A DNA stretch of 64,000 bases from NCBI RefSeq assembly GCF_003390915.1, contig NZ_QMEM01000005.1:124001-188000 (forward strand). The letters are read 5' to 3'. The stretch is from Lewinella sp. IMCC34183. GTDB taxonomy: Bacteria > Bacteroidota > Bacteroidia > Chitinophagales > Saprospiraceae. The notes beneath the pieces are model-generated. The model saw only the letters and a program-made list of their open reading frames with translations. It ran no database searches and was not told the origin of the DNA. The position numbers and the translations under genes are program-made. This document shows positions 54,757 through 64,000 of the stretch, piece by piece. The stretch's first letter is position 1, and the number at the start of each line of letters is the position of its first letter.

Positions 54757-56106
54757 ATGCGCCCCACTGCCCTGCTCTTCTTTCTGCTGCTTGCCGCCCT
54801 GCTCCCGGCCCAACGCGACGCCACCCTAACGGTCAAGGCGCAAGGTTGCCCTACCCCGCCCCGCGTGTTCACCTTCACGGGTGCCGGCTTCGCGGTGGTG
54901 GACACCCTGGCGCAGACCGCACCGGGAGAGTACCGCGCTACCCTCAGCCTGGAGGAACCGGTCTTTCGCTATGTGGGAGGCTCCCCGGGGGATGCCCTGC
55001 CGGTGATCCTCGGGGGCGGAGAGGCAGTTACCGTGTCGGCCACCTGTGGACGCTTCCGCCAGGGTACCGTGACGGATAGCCCCATCAACACGGCCTACGC
55101 CGCGCTCAAGCGGGATTTCGACACCTTCAACGAGCGATTCCAAATGCTGCAGCAGGATATCGAGGTGATCCGCGACGCCCGCGTCAATGCCGAGGGCCGG
55201 GAAATGATGCGGGAGCTCGACGCGAAAAAAAGCGCCCTGATCGACCGCCTGCAGGGGGTATACCCGCTGCTGGGGCGGATCGCCGCCCTCAATACCTACG
55301 TCAGCTGGTACTCCGCGGACACCACCGCCTACCAGGGACCGCTGGATCATTACATAACCACCTTTTTCGACCGGGTAGACTTCACCGACCCCGGCTACAA
55401 CGACCTGTCGTGGACCTACGAAAGCGCCCGCAACTATACGCAGACGCTGGCCGCCGCCATCCCCGACGCCCGGCTGGGCGACGTCCTGCTCGCCGAGACC
55501 TCCCGCTGGCCGGCCGGTAGCCGGGCCCGGTTCCTGGCCCGCAGCGGAGCCCTGGCGAGCCTCCTCTCCATAAAGCACCCCGCCGCCAGTGCCCTGGCCA
55601 ACGCTACGATTGAGGAATTCGCACCCCTTTTTCCGGAGCCCGTCGCGGCCCTGGAACGGCAGACGGCGGCCCTGCGCAGCTTCCTGGTGGGGTCCGAGGC
55701 GCCCCTCTTCTCGGGAGCCACGCCCGCGGGTGACACCCTCAGCCTGGAGAGCCTGCGCGGGCAGTACGTGCTGCTCGACTTCTGGGCCAGCTGGTGCGGA
55801 CCCTGCCGCCGGGAGAACCCCAACGTGGTGCGGGTGTATGAGAAGTACCGCGACGCCGGCTTCGAGATCCTGGGCATCAGCCTCGACGACCGCCGCGAGC
55901 GGTGGCTGCAGGCCATTGAGGCCGATGCGCTGACCTGGCGCCACGTCTCCGACCTGAAGGGGTGGCGCAGCGAGCACGCCCAGCTGTACGGCGTGACGAG
56001 TATTCCGCAGACAGTGCTGCTCGACCCCGACGGTAATATCGTTGCCCGTAACCTGCGCGGCGCCGATCTCGAACGTAAACTGCGCGAGCTGCTCGGCGCC
56101 AAATAA
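54757..56106 (+). CDS. Exported TlpA-like thioredoxin-fold protein
   Basis: A 449-residue periplasmic protein. A signal peptide (MRPTALLFFLLLAALLPAQ) is followed by about 300 residues containing a DUF4369-like N-terminal region and a helical linker, then a TlpA/thioredoxin domain from about 310. The redox pair is C347 and C350 in FWASWCGPCRREN, and the cis-Pro loop is VTSIPQTVLLDPDG. Such proteins reduce disulfides in the periplasm, often for cytochrome or secreted-protein maturation. It has its own promoter box. Confidence 0.9.
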   Translation: MRPTALLFFLLLAALLPAQRDATLTVKAQGCPTPPRVFTFTGAGFAVVDTLAQTAPGEYRATLSLEEPVFRYVGGSPGDALPVILGGGEAVTVSATCGRFRQGTVTDSPINTAYAALKRDFDTFNERFQMLQQDIEVIRDARVNAEGREMMRELDAKKSALIDRLQGVYPLLGRIAALNTYVSWYSADTTAYQGPLDHYITTFFDRVDFTDPGYNDLSWTYESARNYTQTLAAAIPDARLGDVLLAETSRWPAGSRARFLARSGALASLLSIKHPAASALANATIEEFAPLFPEPVAALERQTAALRSFLVGSEAPLFSGATPAGDTLSLESLRGQYVLLDFWASWCGPCRRENPNVVRVYEKYRDAGFEILGISLDDRRERWLQAIEADALTWRHVSDLKGWRSEHAQLYGVTSIPQTVLLDPDGNIVARNLRGADLERKLRELLGAK

Positions 56107-56126
56107 GCCACTCTCCCCCAAGCCCC

Positions 56127-56134
56127 TACCTTTA
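56127..56134 (+). promoter_or_regulatory. -7 promoter box (TACCTTTA) directly before lspA
   Basis: Ends five bases before the ATG at 56140. Confidence 0.5.
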
Positions 56135-56139
56135 CCCCA

Positions 56140-56658
56140 ATGAAAACCTTTAAATCACGGCTCATCGTGGTACTCGTCGCGGTCGTAGTGACCGTCGGCC
56201 TCGACCAGTGGACCAAGTACCTCGCCACCGTCCACCTACAGGGGGAGCCCGACCAGTTCTACTTCGGCGACGTGCTGCGGCTGACCCACGTACACAATAC
56301 CGGGGCTTTCCTGAGCCTGGGTGCGGGCCTCAATGACTTCTGGCGGCCGGTGCTGCTGAACCTGTTCCCCGCCCTGCTGCTAATCGCCCTGCTCTACTAC
56401 ATTTTCAAGGAGAAGTACCTCAACCGCTGGCAGGTAGTGGCCCTGGCCCTCATCGTGGGCGGCGGCCTCAGCAATATCGTCGACCGGCTGCTTTACGGGC
56501 ACGTGGTCGACATGCTGCACCTCAAGGCCTTCGGTCTCCAGACGGGTATCTTCAACGTCGCCGACATGGCCATCATGGCTGGCATGTTCATCATGCTACC
56601 CTTCGCCCTCCGCCCCGCCCGCAAGGAGGAGGAGCACAGCGGCGAGACGGTAGGCTAG
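56140..56658 (+). CDS. lspA: Lipoprotein signal peptidase (signal peptidase II)
   Basis: An inner-membrane aspartyl protease that cleaves prolipoproteins before the lipidated cysteine. The 172-residue protein has four helices and the catalytic pair D115 (NIVDRLLYGHVVD) and D142 (IFNVADMAI), plus THVHNTGAFLSL near the N-terminal half and GLDQWTKYLA in helix 1. Several lipoproteins in this window (GldK, the PQQ enzyme and the 42-kb protein) would be its substrates. It ends overlapping queG by four bases, convergent. Confidence 0.96.
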   Translation: MKTFKSRLIVVLVAVVVTVGLDQWTKYLATVHLQGEPDQFYFGDVLRLTHVHNTGAFLSLGAGLNDFWRPVLLNLFPALLLIALLYYIFKEKYLNRWQVVALALIVGGGLSNIVDRLLYGHVVDMLHLKAFGLQTGIFNVADMAIMAGMFIMLPFALRPARKEEEHSGETVG

Positions 56659-57602
56659 TCCGTCCCATCCCTACCCCGCTCCAGGAATTCCACGTTACGC
56701 CGCAGGCCGGCGTACTTCGCGCGCTTGACGGCCGACTTCTGAAAGACTTTCCGAAAGACCTCCTCGGTCATTTCCCGCCACTCCCGCGCGCCCATCCCCG
56801 GCAGGTCGGCGTGGGGCGCAAAGGCGGGCTCGCTGTGGGGGGTGCTGAAGCGGTTCCACGGGCACACCTCCTGGCAGATGTCGCAGCCGAAGGCCCACCC
56901 CTCCATGCGACCGGCGAACTCCGCGGGGATCGCCTCCCGCAGTTCGATGGTAAGGTAACTGATACAGCGGCTGCCGTCGACCACGTATCCGGCTGGGCTG
57001 ATGGCTTCGGTCGGACAGGCGTCGATGCAGCGGGTGCAGGTTCCGCAGTGGTCACGGATGGCGGTGTCCACGGCCGGGGCCAGGTCGGAGATGATCTCGG
57101 TGAGGAAGAAGTAGCTCCCTGCGCGGGGGTTCAGCAAGAGAGTGTTCTTTCCCACCCAGCCGGTACCGGCCCGCGCCGCCCAGTCGCGCTCGAGCACGGG
57201 GGCGCTATCCACGAACACCCGCCCGTCGATCGGGGCCCCGAGGGTTTCCTCCAGCCGGCCGACGAGGTCGCGGAGCTTGGCGCGCACGACGCGGTGGTAG
57301 TCCTCTCCGTAGGCGTAGCGGGCTAGCTTCGGGGCCTCCTGGCTGGGCGTCTCGTCGGCGGGGAAGTAATTGTACAGGAGCGACACGACGGAGCGGGCGC
57401 CGGGCACCAGTTTGGTCGGGTCGACGCGCTTGTCGAAGTGGTTCTCCATCCAGTGCATGGTGCCGTGGTAGCCGGCGTTGAGCCACTCTTCCAGGCGACG
57501 CTCCTCGGGTTCCATCCGTTCGGCGCGGGCGATGCCCACGTAGCCGAAGCCCAGGTCGTAGGCGGACTGCTTGATGAGGGTGGCGAGCTGGGTCGGGTCC
57601 AT
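56655..57602 (-). CDS. queG: Epoxyqueuosine reductase
   Basis: The last step of queuosine biosynthesis, using cobalamin and two [4Fe-4S] clusters to reduce epoxyqueuosine in tRNA. The clusters are bound by CGTCTRCIDACPTEAI and CDICQEVCPWN. Also seen are YGEDYHRVVRAKLRDL and ARAGTGWVGKNTLLLNP, typical of QueG. Length is 315 residues; ATG at 57602. A -7 box TACCTTAG (57657-57650) precedes a 35-base palindrome in its presumed leader. Like metH, it is a cobalamin enzyme. Confidence 0.96.
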   Translation of the reverse strand: MDPTQLATLIKQSAYDLGFGYVGIARAERMEPEERRLEEWLNAGYHGTMHWMENHFDKRVDPTKLVPGARSVVSLLYNYFPADETPSQEAPKLARYAYGEDYHRVVRAKLRDLVGRLEETLGAPIDGRVFVDSAPVLERDWAARAGTGWVGKNTLLLNPRAGSYFFLTEIISDLAPAVDTAIRDHCGTCTRCIDACPTEAISPAGYVVDGSRCISYLTIELREAIPAEFAGRMEGWAFGCDICQEVCPWNRFSTPHSEPAFAPHADLPGMGAREWREMTEEVFRKVFQKSAVKRAKYAGLRRNVEFLERGRDGTD

Positions 57603-57615
57603 AGGGCTGACATGC

Positions 57616-57650
57616 GAACGGCCGCTCCGAGAGTCTCGGAGCGGCCGTTC
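57616..57650 (-). promoter_or_regulatory. 35-base near-perfect palindrome between gldK and queG
   Basis: GAACGGCCGCTCCGAGA, one base, TCTCGGAGCGGCCGTTC: 17-base arms and a one-base centre. It follows the gldK stop by 24 bases but lacks a T-run on either strand, and lies 13 bases before the queG ATG. A terminator, an mRNA stability element or a leader hairpin are all possible. Confidence 0.7.
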
Positions 57651-57657
57651 TAAGGTA
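57650..57657 (-). promoter_or_regulatory. -7 promoter box (TACCTTAG) for queG
   Basis: Minus-strand TACCTTAG, touching the palindrome. Transcription from here would start inside the palindrome. Confidence 0.35.
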
Positions 57658-57674
57658 TGCGCTGAAGAAAAAGT

Positions 57675-58907
57675 CTAGAAGTCGTTAATCGAGCGGCCGG
57701 TGAACGACATGACGTTGCGGAAGCCGATGTAGGACTTGGTCGTGTCCTGGTACTCGTAGGTGCGGGTACCGTTCTGGAGGTAGAAGCTGATGTCTTTCCA
57801 GCTGCCCCCGCGGATCACCTTACGCTTGTAGGAGATGGGATCATCGTCCTTGGCGTTGTAGCGGATATCGGGGTTGAAGTCGTGTACGAAGCTGGTGGCG
57901 TTCTCCTGGAAGGCGGTAATGGTCCACTCGGCTACGTTGCCGGCCATGTTGTAGAGGCCGTAGTCGTTGGGGTAGTACGCGTCGACGGGAACGGTGTAGG
58001 AACCGCCGTCGTCGGCGTAATTGCCGCGGCCGGGCTTGAAGTTGGCCAGCAGGCAGCCCTTGCTGTTGCGGGCGTAGGGGCCACCCCAGGGGAAGGGGGC
58101 ATGCTCCTTGCCGCCGCGGGCCGCGTACTCGAATTCGTACTCGGTGGGGAGGCGGAAGTCTTCAATGAGGGCATCCTCGTTGTACATGTTCCACAGGGTG
58201 GTGCGCCAGTGGCTGAAGGCGCGGGCCATGTGCCAGTCGATACCTACCACGGGGTAGTTGTCGTAGGCGGGGTGGCTGAAGTAAACGCGGGCCATCGGCT
58301 CGTTGTAGGCGTAGGCGAAGTCACGTACCCACACCAGGGTGTCGGGGTAGATGTTGACCGTCTTCTCGGAGATGTAGTCGGTGATACCCTGTCCGTCAAG
58401 GCCGCGGGGGCGGGCCAGCGAGGCTTCCGTCCAGTCTACTTCGCTGTAGGTGTAGTCGTAGAGGTTGGTATTTACCTGCTTGCGGCCGGCGTAGGCTTCT
58501 TCCAGGTAGAGCTCGCTGAGGGTTTCGTCGGAGTAGTCGATAGGAAGCTCCCAGTCAATGTTACCGTTCTCATCGACGTCGCCGAGAATAACGTGAGCGA
58601 TGGAGTCGCGCACCCAGTCGATGAACTGCCGGTACTCGTTATTGGAGATTTCGGTATCGTCCATGTAGAAACCGTTGATGGTAACGGCCTTCGGGCGCTG
58701 GATGAACGTACCGGTGATATCCTGGTCGCTGTTGCCTACGTGTACGAAACCCGAGGGGACGTACACCATGCCGTACGGTTGGATACCTTTCCAGGTAGGG
58801 CGATTGAGGGATCCGACGAGCTCGCCGGTTTCCCGACTGCCGCCGCAGCTGGAGAGGGTGACGGCCAGGATCGTCAGGGCCAGAAGAGTTTGTAAGTGCT
58901 TTTTCAT
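57675..58907 (-). CDS. gldK: Type IX secretion outer-membrane lipoprotein GldK/PorK
   Basis: A 410-residue lipoprotein with the sulfatase-modifying-factor (FGE-sulfatase) fold. It forms, with GldN/PorN, the periplasmic ring of the T9SS under the outer membrane. Lipobox LSSC with cysteine 21 after MKKHLQTLLALTILAVT. Family blocks: YGMVYVPSGFVHVGNSDQD, NGFYMDDTEISNNEYRQFIDW, DFRLPTEYEFEYAARGG, YNMAGNVAEW and VIRGGSWKD. The start at 58907 gives the signal peptide. The usual gldL, gldM and gldN genes do not follow; queG does. GldJ is a paralogue but the opening segments fit GldK better. Confidence 0.88.
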   Translation of the reverse strand: MKKHLQTLLALTILAVTLSSCGGSRETGELVGSLNRPTWKGIQPYGMVYVPSGFVHVGNSDQDITGTFIQRPKAVTINGFYMDDTEISNNEYRQFIDWVRDSIAHVILGDVDENGNIDWELPIDYSDETLSELYLEEAYAGRKQVNTNLYDYTYSEVDWTEASLARPRGLDGQGITDYISEKTVNIYPDTLVWVRDFAYAYNEPMARVYFSHPAYDNYPVVGIDWHMARAFSHWRTTLWNMYNEDALIEDFRLPTEYEFEYAARGGKEHAPFPWGGPYARNSKGCLLANFKPGRGNYADDGGSYTVPVDAYYPNDYGLYNMAGNVAEWTITAFQENATSFVHDFNPDIRYNAKDDDPISYKRKVIRGGSWKDISFYLQNGTRTYEYQDTTKSYIGFRNVMSFTGRSINDF

Positions 58908-59055
58908 GCGCAAAACCGGAATTTTCCTCTGGTTTGAGGGGGAGGGTATTTGTGGGGGAAACGTAGGGTAAACCATGGTTAGTATCGAAACGGCAGCCTC
59001 GGAAGCTTATTTAACAAACGTACGAACTCTAATTTCGTCAAGCCGACAAAGACAA

Positions 59056-60027
59056 TCATTGTTTGGTCCGCGGATTGAAAATGATCGGGGGCGGTACGCC
59101 GGCCCCGATACGCTGTTGCAGGTTGTACTTCAGGGTGATCTCGTGACTTCCGTTCTGTACGGTCTGCAGGTCGGAAAGCGTAAGATCGAAGGCGTAGGCC
59201 AGGGTAATCTTGTCACTCAGGTTCACGCCCGCCATAAGTACAATGGCGTCCGTGGTTTGATTATTGTAGCCGCGGTATGCCGCTCCGGCGAAAACGTTCT
59301 CGTCGTAACGGGCGATCGCGCCGGCGCTCAGCTGGTGCTGTACGCCGTTGCTAACGGCAAACAACATCGGCATCACTTCCCAGGAACGTAATACGTCCAG
59401 ACGTGTGCGGACGAATGCATGATACTGTCGGCCAAGGACATAGTCAAGTCCGGGAAAGGACAAAACGCTCTCCGTCAGGTTGCGGACGGACACGCCGCCC
59501 TCCAGGCGCTCGGCCTGGTAGTACAGTCCGGCGGCCAGGGTAAAGGTCCCGGCGCTCTCGTTGCCGGACGGGAGCAAGCCATCGTTGTGGATGACGATGT
59601 TGGGCTCGGAGTAGTCACCCTCCGGCGTACGCAGGGCGGCCCCGTCGAGGCCCATCTGGAAGTAGCGGCCGGACAGTCCGACCGACCAGACCGCGGTAGG
59701 GGTCACCAACTGGTAGTTCCAGGTGGCGCCGAAGCGGTTGAGGCTGCGCGCGCCGAGCTGATCGCGTTCGGCTTCCACGCCAAAGCCACTGCTCAGGAAG
59801 TACACCGGCAGGTGGGCGCTGATCCGCTGCCCGCTGGGCTGGCCGTCGAGGCCCGTCCACTGGGTGCGGTAGGTACCCGTTACGCTCAGGCTGTTGTCGA
59901 GGCCGGCGTAGGCGGGGTTGAACTGTACGGGGTCGAGCCAGTACAGGCTGTACTGGGCCAGTTGCTGTGCACCCGCGGACCCGCCCAGCAGCAGAAAGAC
60001 GACGAGTAACGGCAGGTTGCGGGTCAT
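59056..60027 (-). CDS. PorP/SprF family type IX secretion protein
   Basis: A 323-residue outer-membrane protein of the PorP/SprF family, beta-barrel-like proteins that work with the T9SS, some serving as anchors for secreted products. Signal peptide [20 protein letters not shown]; then [20 protein letters not shown], the family's N-terminal motif; [34 protein letters not shown] and [20 protein letters not shown]. The ATG overlaps the stop of the upstream DUF255 gene by four bases. GldK lies 148 bases downstream, matching the porP-porK order of canonical T9SS loci. Confidence 0.9.
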   Translation of the reverse strand: MTRNLPLLVVFLLLGGSAGAQQLAQYSLYWLDPVQFNPAYAGLDNSLSVTGTYRTQWTGLDGQPSGQRISAHLPVYFLSSGFGVEAERDQLGARSLNRFGATWNYQLVTPTAVWSVGLSGRYFQMGLDGAALRTPEGDYSEPNIVIHNDGLLPSGNESAGTFTLAAGLYYQAERLEGGVSVRNLTESVLSFPGLDYVLGRQYHAFVRTRLDVLRSWEVMPMLFAVSNGVQHQLSAGAIARYDENVFAGAAYRGYNNQTTDAIVLMAGVNLSDKITLAYAFDLTLSDLQTVQNGSHEITLKYNLQQRIGAGVPPPIIFNPRTKQ

Positions 60028-62069
60028 GGTTGGTTCAATTGATGGCGCGCCTCTTCGGCAGTAGTAACCGGCAGATGGCAGGTCCGGTTCTTACAGACAA
60101 AGTAGCGAAGTTCCGAAAGGTAACGGTTGCGTAACAAGGGAAGATCGCCGCGGTCGACTTCCGAGGCCACGATCAACAGGCCGGGTCGGTAGTGCGACAA
60201 GAATTCGCGGGCCGCGGCCTTCGCCCCCGGTCCGGTGACGACCAGGTCCCGCTCCGGGGCTCCCAGCAGCAGGGCGGTCAGGCCCCAGCCGGCGAAGCTG
60301 CCCGGGTACCGCTGCAGGGCCCCGCGCATGGCTTCCACCATCCGTTCGGCCCGCCCGGTGTAGGCGGCTTCCCCCGTCAGGCGGCCGAGGCGGTACAGGT
60401 TGTGGGCCATCTGGGAGTTGCCGCTCGGCAGGGCGTTGTCGTAGAAATCGCGGGTAGCCACCGGCAGTTCGCTGCCGTCGGGCGGGCGCAGGTAGAACAT
60501 GGTAGCCTGGGCGTCGCTGAAGGTTTCCAGCACGTGGTCGACGAGGGCGCGGGCATCGGTGAGGGCGTAGTCGGGGTCGAAGGTCGCCTCGCCCAGGTCG
60601 AGAGCTGCGGCGGCCAGGGCGGCGTAGTCGTCGAGGAACGCGGGGGCGCCGAGGGTACCGCGCGTCCGGTTGCGGTACCAGCGGCCGTCCTGGTGCAGTT
60701 GCCGCTGCAGGTCCGCGTAGAGCTTGGTGGCCAGGCGGAGGTAGCGCTCCTCGCCGGTACCGCGGTAGCACCAGCACCAGCCGGAAACGAGCAGGGCGTT
60801 CCACTGCAGCAATAATTTGTCGTCGGCCCCCGGCGGGATCCGCTGCCGCCGCGCATCGGCGAGGATGCGGCGGGCATCAGCCAGCTTGGCGACAGCCACG
60901 TCGGGCGACAGGCCGGTGACGGCGGGCAGGGGGCCCGGCCGGTAGGGGATGTTGGTGTGTTCCTCCTCCCAGTTGCCCTCGCGGGTGATGCCGTAGAAGT
61001 CGGCTACGAGCTCCACGGTTTCCGGGGGCAGCAGGGCTTCGAGCTCCGCGTACTGCCATACGTAGTACTTGCCCTCTACTCCCTCGCTGTCGGCGTCGAG
61101 GGCCGCGCGGTAGCCGCCGTCGGGCAGGGCCATCTCGGCGGCGAGCCAGTCGGTGGTTTCCGCGATGGCCTGGGCGTAGCGGGGGTCGGGGTGCACGAGC
61201 TGCAGCTTGCCCAGCAGCCGCAGCAGCAGGGCGTTGTCGTAGAGCATCTTCTCGAAGTGGGGTACCCGCCAGTGGGCGTCGACCGTATACCGGCTGAAGC
61301 CGCCGGCCAGCTGGTCGTAGATACCGCCGGCGAGCATGGCGCGCATGCCGTGGCCGGCGAAGTAGATGTCCTGGTTATTGCCGGTCAGGACCCCCGCCGC
61401 CAGCAGCAGCTCCAGGGCCTGGCTCATGGGAAATTTGGGTGCCCCGCCGAAGCCGCCGCGGGCGCCGTCGTACGACTTGCGGAGGTTCTCGAGCATGGGG
61501 TCGGGCCCTTCGGCGGCGGTTGTCATGCCGAGCAGGCGGTCGCCGCCGCTGCTGAGGGTATCGACCAGCCGCGCGGCCTGCTCCTCGAGGCTGTCGCGGT
61601 CGTCGCGGTACAGGCCGGCAAGGTGCAGCAGAAGCTCGGTCCAGGAGGGGCGGTTGTACTTCCGCTCCGGCGGGTAGTAGGTACCCGCGTAGAAGGGGCG
61701 GGTGTCGGGCAACAGAAAGGCATTGAGGGGCCAGCCGCCGCCGCCGGTGATGGCCTGGCAGGCGTCCATATACACCTGGTCGACGTCGGGGCGCTCCTCC
61801 CGGTCCACCTTGATGCACACGAAGTGCTCGTTCATGATGCGCGCGGTAGCCTCCACCTCGAAGCTCTCGCGCTCCATCACGTGGCACCAGTGGCAGGTGG
61901 AGTAGCCGATACTGACCAGGATGGGCTTGTCTTCCCGGCGGGCACGCTCGAGGGCTTCGTCGCCCCAGGCGTACCAGTCGACCGGATTGTGGGCGTGCTG
62001 GAGGAGGTAGGGGGAGGTCTCGTTAGCTAGGTGATTGATGGCTGGGGGAATTTTGGGACGTAGGTTCAA
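60024..62069 (-). CDS. DUF255 thioredoxin-domain protein (YyaL/spermatogenesis-associated 20-like), start uncertain
   Basis: An approximately 680-residue cytosolic protein with an N-terminal thioredoxin-like DUF255 domain ([30 protein letters not shown]) and an (alpha/alpha)6 glycosidase-like domain after about residue 250 ([50 protein letters not shown]). Biological role is uncertain. Homologues begin [18 protein letters not shown], but here the matching codon is ATC (62039) and no ATG, GTG or TTG stands there. A TTG at 62069 lies within a likely -7 box; ATG at 62153 or 62171 adds unconserved residues. 62069 is only a compromise. Confidence 0.85.
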   Translation of the reverse strand: MNLRPKIPPAINHLANETSPYLLQHAHNPVDWYAWGDEALERARREDKPILVSIGYSTCHWCHVMERESFEVEATARIMNEHFVCIKVDREERPDVDQVYMDACQAITGGGGWPLNAFLLPDTRPFYAGTYYPPERKYNRPSWTELLLHLAGLYRDDRDSLEEQAARLVDTLSSGGDRLLGMTTAAEGPDPMLENLRKSYDGARGGFGGAPKFPMSQALELLLAAGVLTGNNQDIYFAGHGMRAMLAGGIYDQLAGGFSRYTVDAHWRVPHFEKMLYDNALLLRLLGKLQLVHPDPRYAQAIAETTDWLAAEMALPDGGYRAALDADSEGVEGKYYVWQYAELEALLPPETVELVADFYGITREGNWEEEHTNIPYRPGPLPAVTGLSPDVAVAKLADARRILADARRQRIPPGADDKLLLQWNALLVSGWCWCYRGTGEERYLRLATKLYADLQRQLHQDGRWYRNRTRGTLGAPAFLDDYAALAAAALDLGEATFDPDYALTDARALVDHVLETFSDAQATMFYLRPPDGSELPVATRDFYDNALPSGNSQMAHNLYRLGRLTGEAAYTGRAERMVEAMRGALQRYPGSFAGWGLTALLLGAPERDLVVTGPGAKAAAREFLSHYRPGLLIVASEVDRGDLPLLRNRYLSELRYFVCKNRTCHLPVTTAEEARHQLNQP

Positions 62070-62152
62070 CGTAATAAGGCCCCGGTCGCCCTGGTGTTTA
62101 CCGCGGGGACGGGAATGCGCGACCGCGGGTGCGGCGGTCTCCCAGACCGGCA

Positions 62153-62160
62153 TATCTTCC
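62153..62160 (+). promoter_or_regulatory. -7 promoter box (TATCTTCC) for carboxypeptidase-regulatory-domain gene
   Basis: TATCTTCC, 21 bases before the ATG at 62182. Confidence 0.45.
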
Positions 62161-62181
62161 GGCTCGCCCACCCCCGACCAG

Positions 62182-63348
62182 ATGACCCGCCCGTTCTCCT
62201 TGTTCCCTACCCTGTTGCTGTGGCTTGCGCTCCTCTTTTCGTCACTGCTCCACGGTCAGCCGGCCGTGAGCGGCACGGTTCGCGACAGCCTGACCGGTGA
62301 GCCGGTCTCCTTCGCCACCGTCTACTTCGACGGCACCACCGTAGGCACCACCACCGACGACGCGGGCGCGTACCGACTGCCGCTGTCCGACATGAAGCTG
62401 CCGGCCGTGGTCGTCGCTACCCACCTCAACTACCGGTCCGCCAACCGCCTCGTGGAGCGCGGCGGGGAGCAAGATCCTTTGGTGTTGGCCCCCTCCGCCT
62501 ACGAGATCGCGGCGGTGGAGGTCGGCGACCGCAACAACCGGGAGCGCAACCTGCGGGAATTTCGGGAGGCCTTTCTCGGTACCGACCCCGGCGGGCGGCG
62601 GGCCACCCTGACGAACCAGGAACGGCTGCGCTTCGACCGCACTTACCGCACCGATACCCTCCGCCACGCCGACGTACTGGTCGAGCGCCACGGCCTGCCC
62701 GACGACCTGCGCAACGTGCAGTGGTCCATCGACGGCAAGTCACTCACCTTCGAGCAAGCCAGTGATTTGCGGGTCAGCAGCGCGGGCGTACTGCGGGTGG
62801 ACGTCCCCGACCTGGGCTACCGGGTCTCCGTCGACCTGATCCAGTTCTCGATCGACTACCGGGCGGGGTCCACCTTCGGCCTCGGCACCTACTACTTCGA
62901 GCCCTACGAGGGCAACGGCAAGGCGCGGGGCCGCCACGTCCGCAACCGGCGGGAAACCTACTACCTGTCCTCCCAACACTTCCTGCGGGCGCTGTACGCC
63001 GACAACCTCGCCGCCGAGGGCTTCGCGGTCTACGAGATGGTGGACGACGAGGCCCGGCCCATCGACCTCACCGCTTTCCTCCGCCGCGTATCGGATACCG
63101 AAATGGCCATCGAGGGCCTAAACGGACGGCGGATCGCGGTACTGTACTACCACGACCGCCGGGGCCGCCCCCTGCCGCCCGACCGCCGGAAACGGGCGGC
63201 CTACACCACCTCTTACCTGACCGTGCTGGGCCCCTCGGCCACTTTCCGAGCGGACGGGACACTCGGGAACAGCCCCATCAGTTTCGGCGGGACCATGGGT
63301 GCCTTCCAGGTGACGCGGATGCTGCCGAGCGACTACCGGCCGGAGTGA
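62182..63348 (+). CDS. Exported protein with carboxypeptidase-regulatory-like domain
   Basis: A 388-residue exported protein. After a signal peptide ([26 protein letters not shown]) comes a carboxypeptidase D regulatory-like (CarboxypepD_reg) domain at about 28-115: [31 protein letters not shown] and [10 protein letters not shown]. The remaining 270 residues are beta-rich with no motif I can name. Such N-terminal domains are common in TonB-linked and envelope-associated proteins of this phylum; this one lacks a TonB plug or barrel. The start at 62182 is preferred over an upstream start at 62035. Confidence 0.82.
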   Translation: MTRPFSLFPTLLLWLALLFSSLLHGQPAVSGTVRDSLTGEPVSFATVYFDGTTVGTTTDDAGAYRLPLSDMKLPAVVVATHLNYRSANRLVERGGEQDPLVLAPSAYEIAAVEVGDRNNRERNLREFREAFLGTDPGGRRATLTNQERLRFDRTYRTDTLRHADVLVERHGLPDDLRNVQWSIDGKSLTFEQASDLRVSSAGVLRVDVPDLGYRVSVDLIQFSIDYRAGSTFGLGTYYFEPYEGNGKARGRHVRNRRETYYLSSQHFLRALYADNLAAEGFAVYEMVDDEARPIDLTAFLRRVSDTEMAIEGLNGRRIAVLYYHDRRGRPLPPDRRKRAAYTTSYLTVLGPSATFRADGTLGNSPISFGGTMGAFQVTRMLPSDYRPE

Positions 63349-63357
63349 TGGTCAGGA

Positions 63358-64000
63358 TCACTGCGCCTGACGGAGAAACGTCAGGGCCCGCTCCAGCACC
63401 TCGTCCCGCCCCGCGCGAATGGCGGCCACGGTGAGCGGTACCTCGATGTCGGGCACGATGCCCACCCGCTGGGTAGGTGAGCGATCGGGATAGTAAATCC
63501 CGACGCCGGAAATGAAAGTTTCCAGTCCCCCCGGCACGGTGATGCGGGATACGTTGCCGTCCGCGCCCGCCGTCCGGCGGCCGATCACCGTCGCGCGCCC
63601 GCCGGCCCGCAGGGCCATGGCCTCGAACTCACCGGCGCTCTGCGTGACTTCGCTGACCAGCACCACTACCGGCCCCGAATAGGTATCGACGGAACCCGAA
63701 ACCTCGACCGGCTCGGTCCAGGTGAAGGTGCCGGGGGAGGTCATGCTGGCCTTGGTAGAGCGCACGAAGGGCGTGGCTTCCGCCCGCAGGAAGGCGGCCA
63801 GAGTGGAGTTTACGCTCAGGGAAGGGTAATTGCGCAGATCGAAGATGATGCCCCGGGCGTGGCGGAAGGAGTCCCGGATCACCGGCACGTCGGCGGGCCG
63901 GAGGTTTTGCAGGCTCACGTAGCCGACGTCGCCTTCGAGCCACTCATGGGCGGGTTTGCGCCGCGGGGGTACCAGGGTGTAGCGATCCAGTGCGCCTGCG
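63358..64000 (-). CDS. S41 family C-terminal-processing peptidase, N-terminus cut off by window
   Basis: The C-terminal 214 residues of a serine peptidase of the S41 (tail-specific protease) family. The open frame runs beyond the window end, so an apparent start at 63918 is internal. Catalytic serine is in VLVSEVTQSAGEFEAMAL; the later GRRTAGADGNVSRITVPGG segment holds the conserved general-base area (Lys-type in many homologues, Arg-Arg here). IIFDLRNYPS and GIVPDIEVPLTVAAI complete the fold. It probably cleaves envelope proteins. It is convergent with the gene at 62182, ten bases apart. Confidence 0.88.
   Translation of the reverse strand, partial: AGALDRYTLVPPRRKPAHEWLEGDVGYVSLQNLRPADVPVIRDSFRHARGIIFDLRNYPSLSVNSTLAAFLRAEATPFVRSTKASMTSPGTFTWTEPVEVSGSVDTYSGPVVVLVSEVTQSAGEFEAMALRAGGRATVIGRRTAGADGNVSRITVPGGLETFISGVGIYYPDRSPTQRVGIVPDIEVPLTVAAIRAGRDEVLERALTFLRQAQ

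Overview
The window is a GC-rich stretch of bacterial chromosome from the Bacteroidota, most likely a Saprospiria/Lewinella-type marine bacterium. The phylum call rests on three things: a type IX secretion (T9SS) C-terminal sorting domain, a GldK lipoprotein and a PorP/SprF protein; promoters of the Bacteroidota type (TTTG, about 20 bases, TAnnTTTG) with few Shine-Dalgarno sequences; and families such as DUF3822, NamZ (DUF1343), four-helix-bundle and TIGR03915. The placement within the phylum is inference.

Layout. 1-4.4 kb: cut-off Gfo/Idh/MocA dehydrogenase, sugar-porter MFS carrier, DoxX-like protein and exported amidohydrolase. 4.4-8.7 kb: ParA with a GT39-like membrane protein; a small membrane protein with an ABC ATPase; methionine aminopeptidase. 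8.9-12.8 kb: alpha-type ribosomal operon (infA, rpmJ, rpsM, rpsK, rpsD, rpoA, rplQ) with a canonical promoter and a strong terminator. 12.9-20.3 kb: flavin monooxygenase-like protein, three transporters, a TM2-TPR-SHOCT protein, a thioesterase and a YihY/BrkB protein. 20.6-30.5 kb: cobalamin-dependent metH, a T9SS cargo protein, a voltage-gated channel with a TLEGW filter, a sterol desaturase-like enzyme, a four-helix-bundle ORF, a DnaQ/GIY-YIG nuclease and NamZ. 30.6-45.7 kb: PRMT-like methyltransferase, pncB with an NrtR-like Nudix protein, two PLP enzymes, a PQQ dehydrogenase, GT39, hpt and small enzymes. 45.8-57.6 kb: NhaC antiporter, GH3-type ligase, rsmD/DUF3822, tsaD, GT2, a TlpA-like protein, lspA and queG. 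57.7-64 kb: GldK, PorP/SprF, a DUF255 thioredoxin-domain protein, a carboxypeptidase-regulatory-domain protein and a cut-off S41 peptidase.

Most genes are housekeeping or ordinary accessory genes. No prophage, insertion sequence, CRISPR array, rRNA or tRNA was seen. The unusual material is mostly between genes. (1) An 8-base tandem repeat (TAGTTCTG) begins at, or within a few bases of, the stop codon of the upstream gene on its coding strand at several loci. (2) Two further dispersed repeat families form hairpins. (3) A candidate small RNA of about 95 nt has its own promoter box and an intrinsic terminator. (4) -7 promoter boxes repeatedly sit only 3-6 bases before start codons, which suggests leaderless mRNAs.

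No large multi-gene novel system was identified. The best protein-level leads are the TLEGW channel and the PRMT-like methyltransferase.
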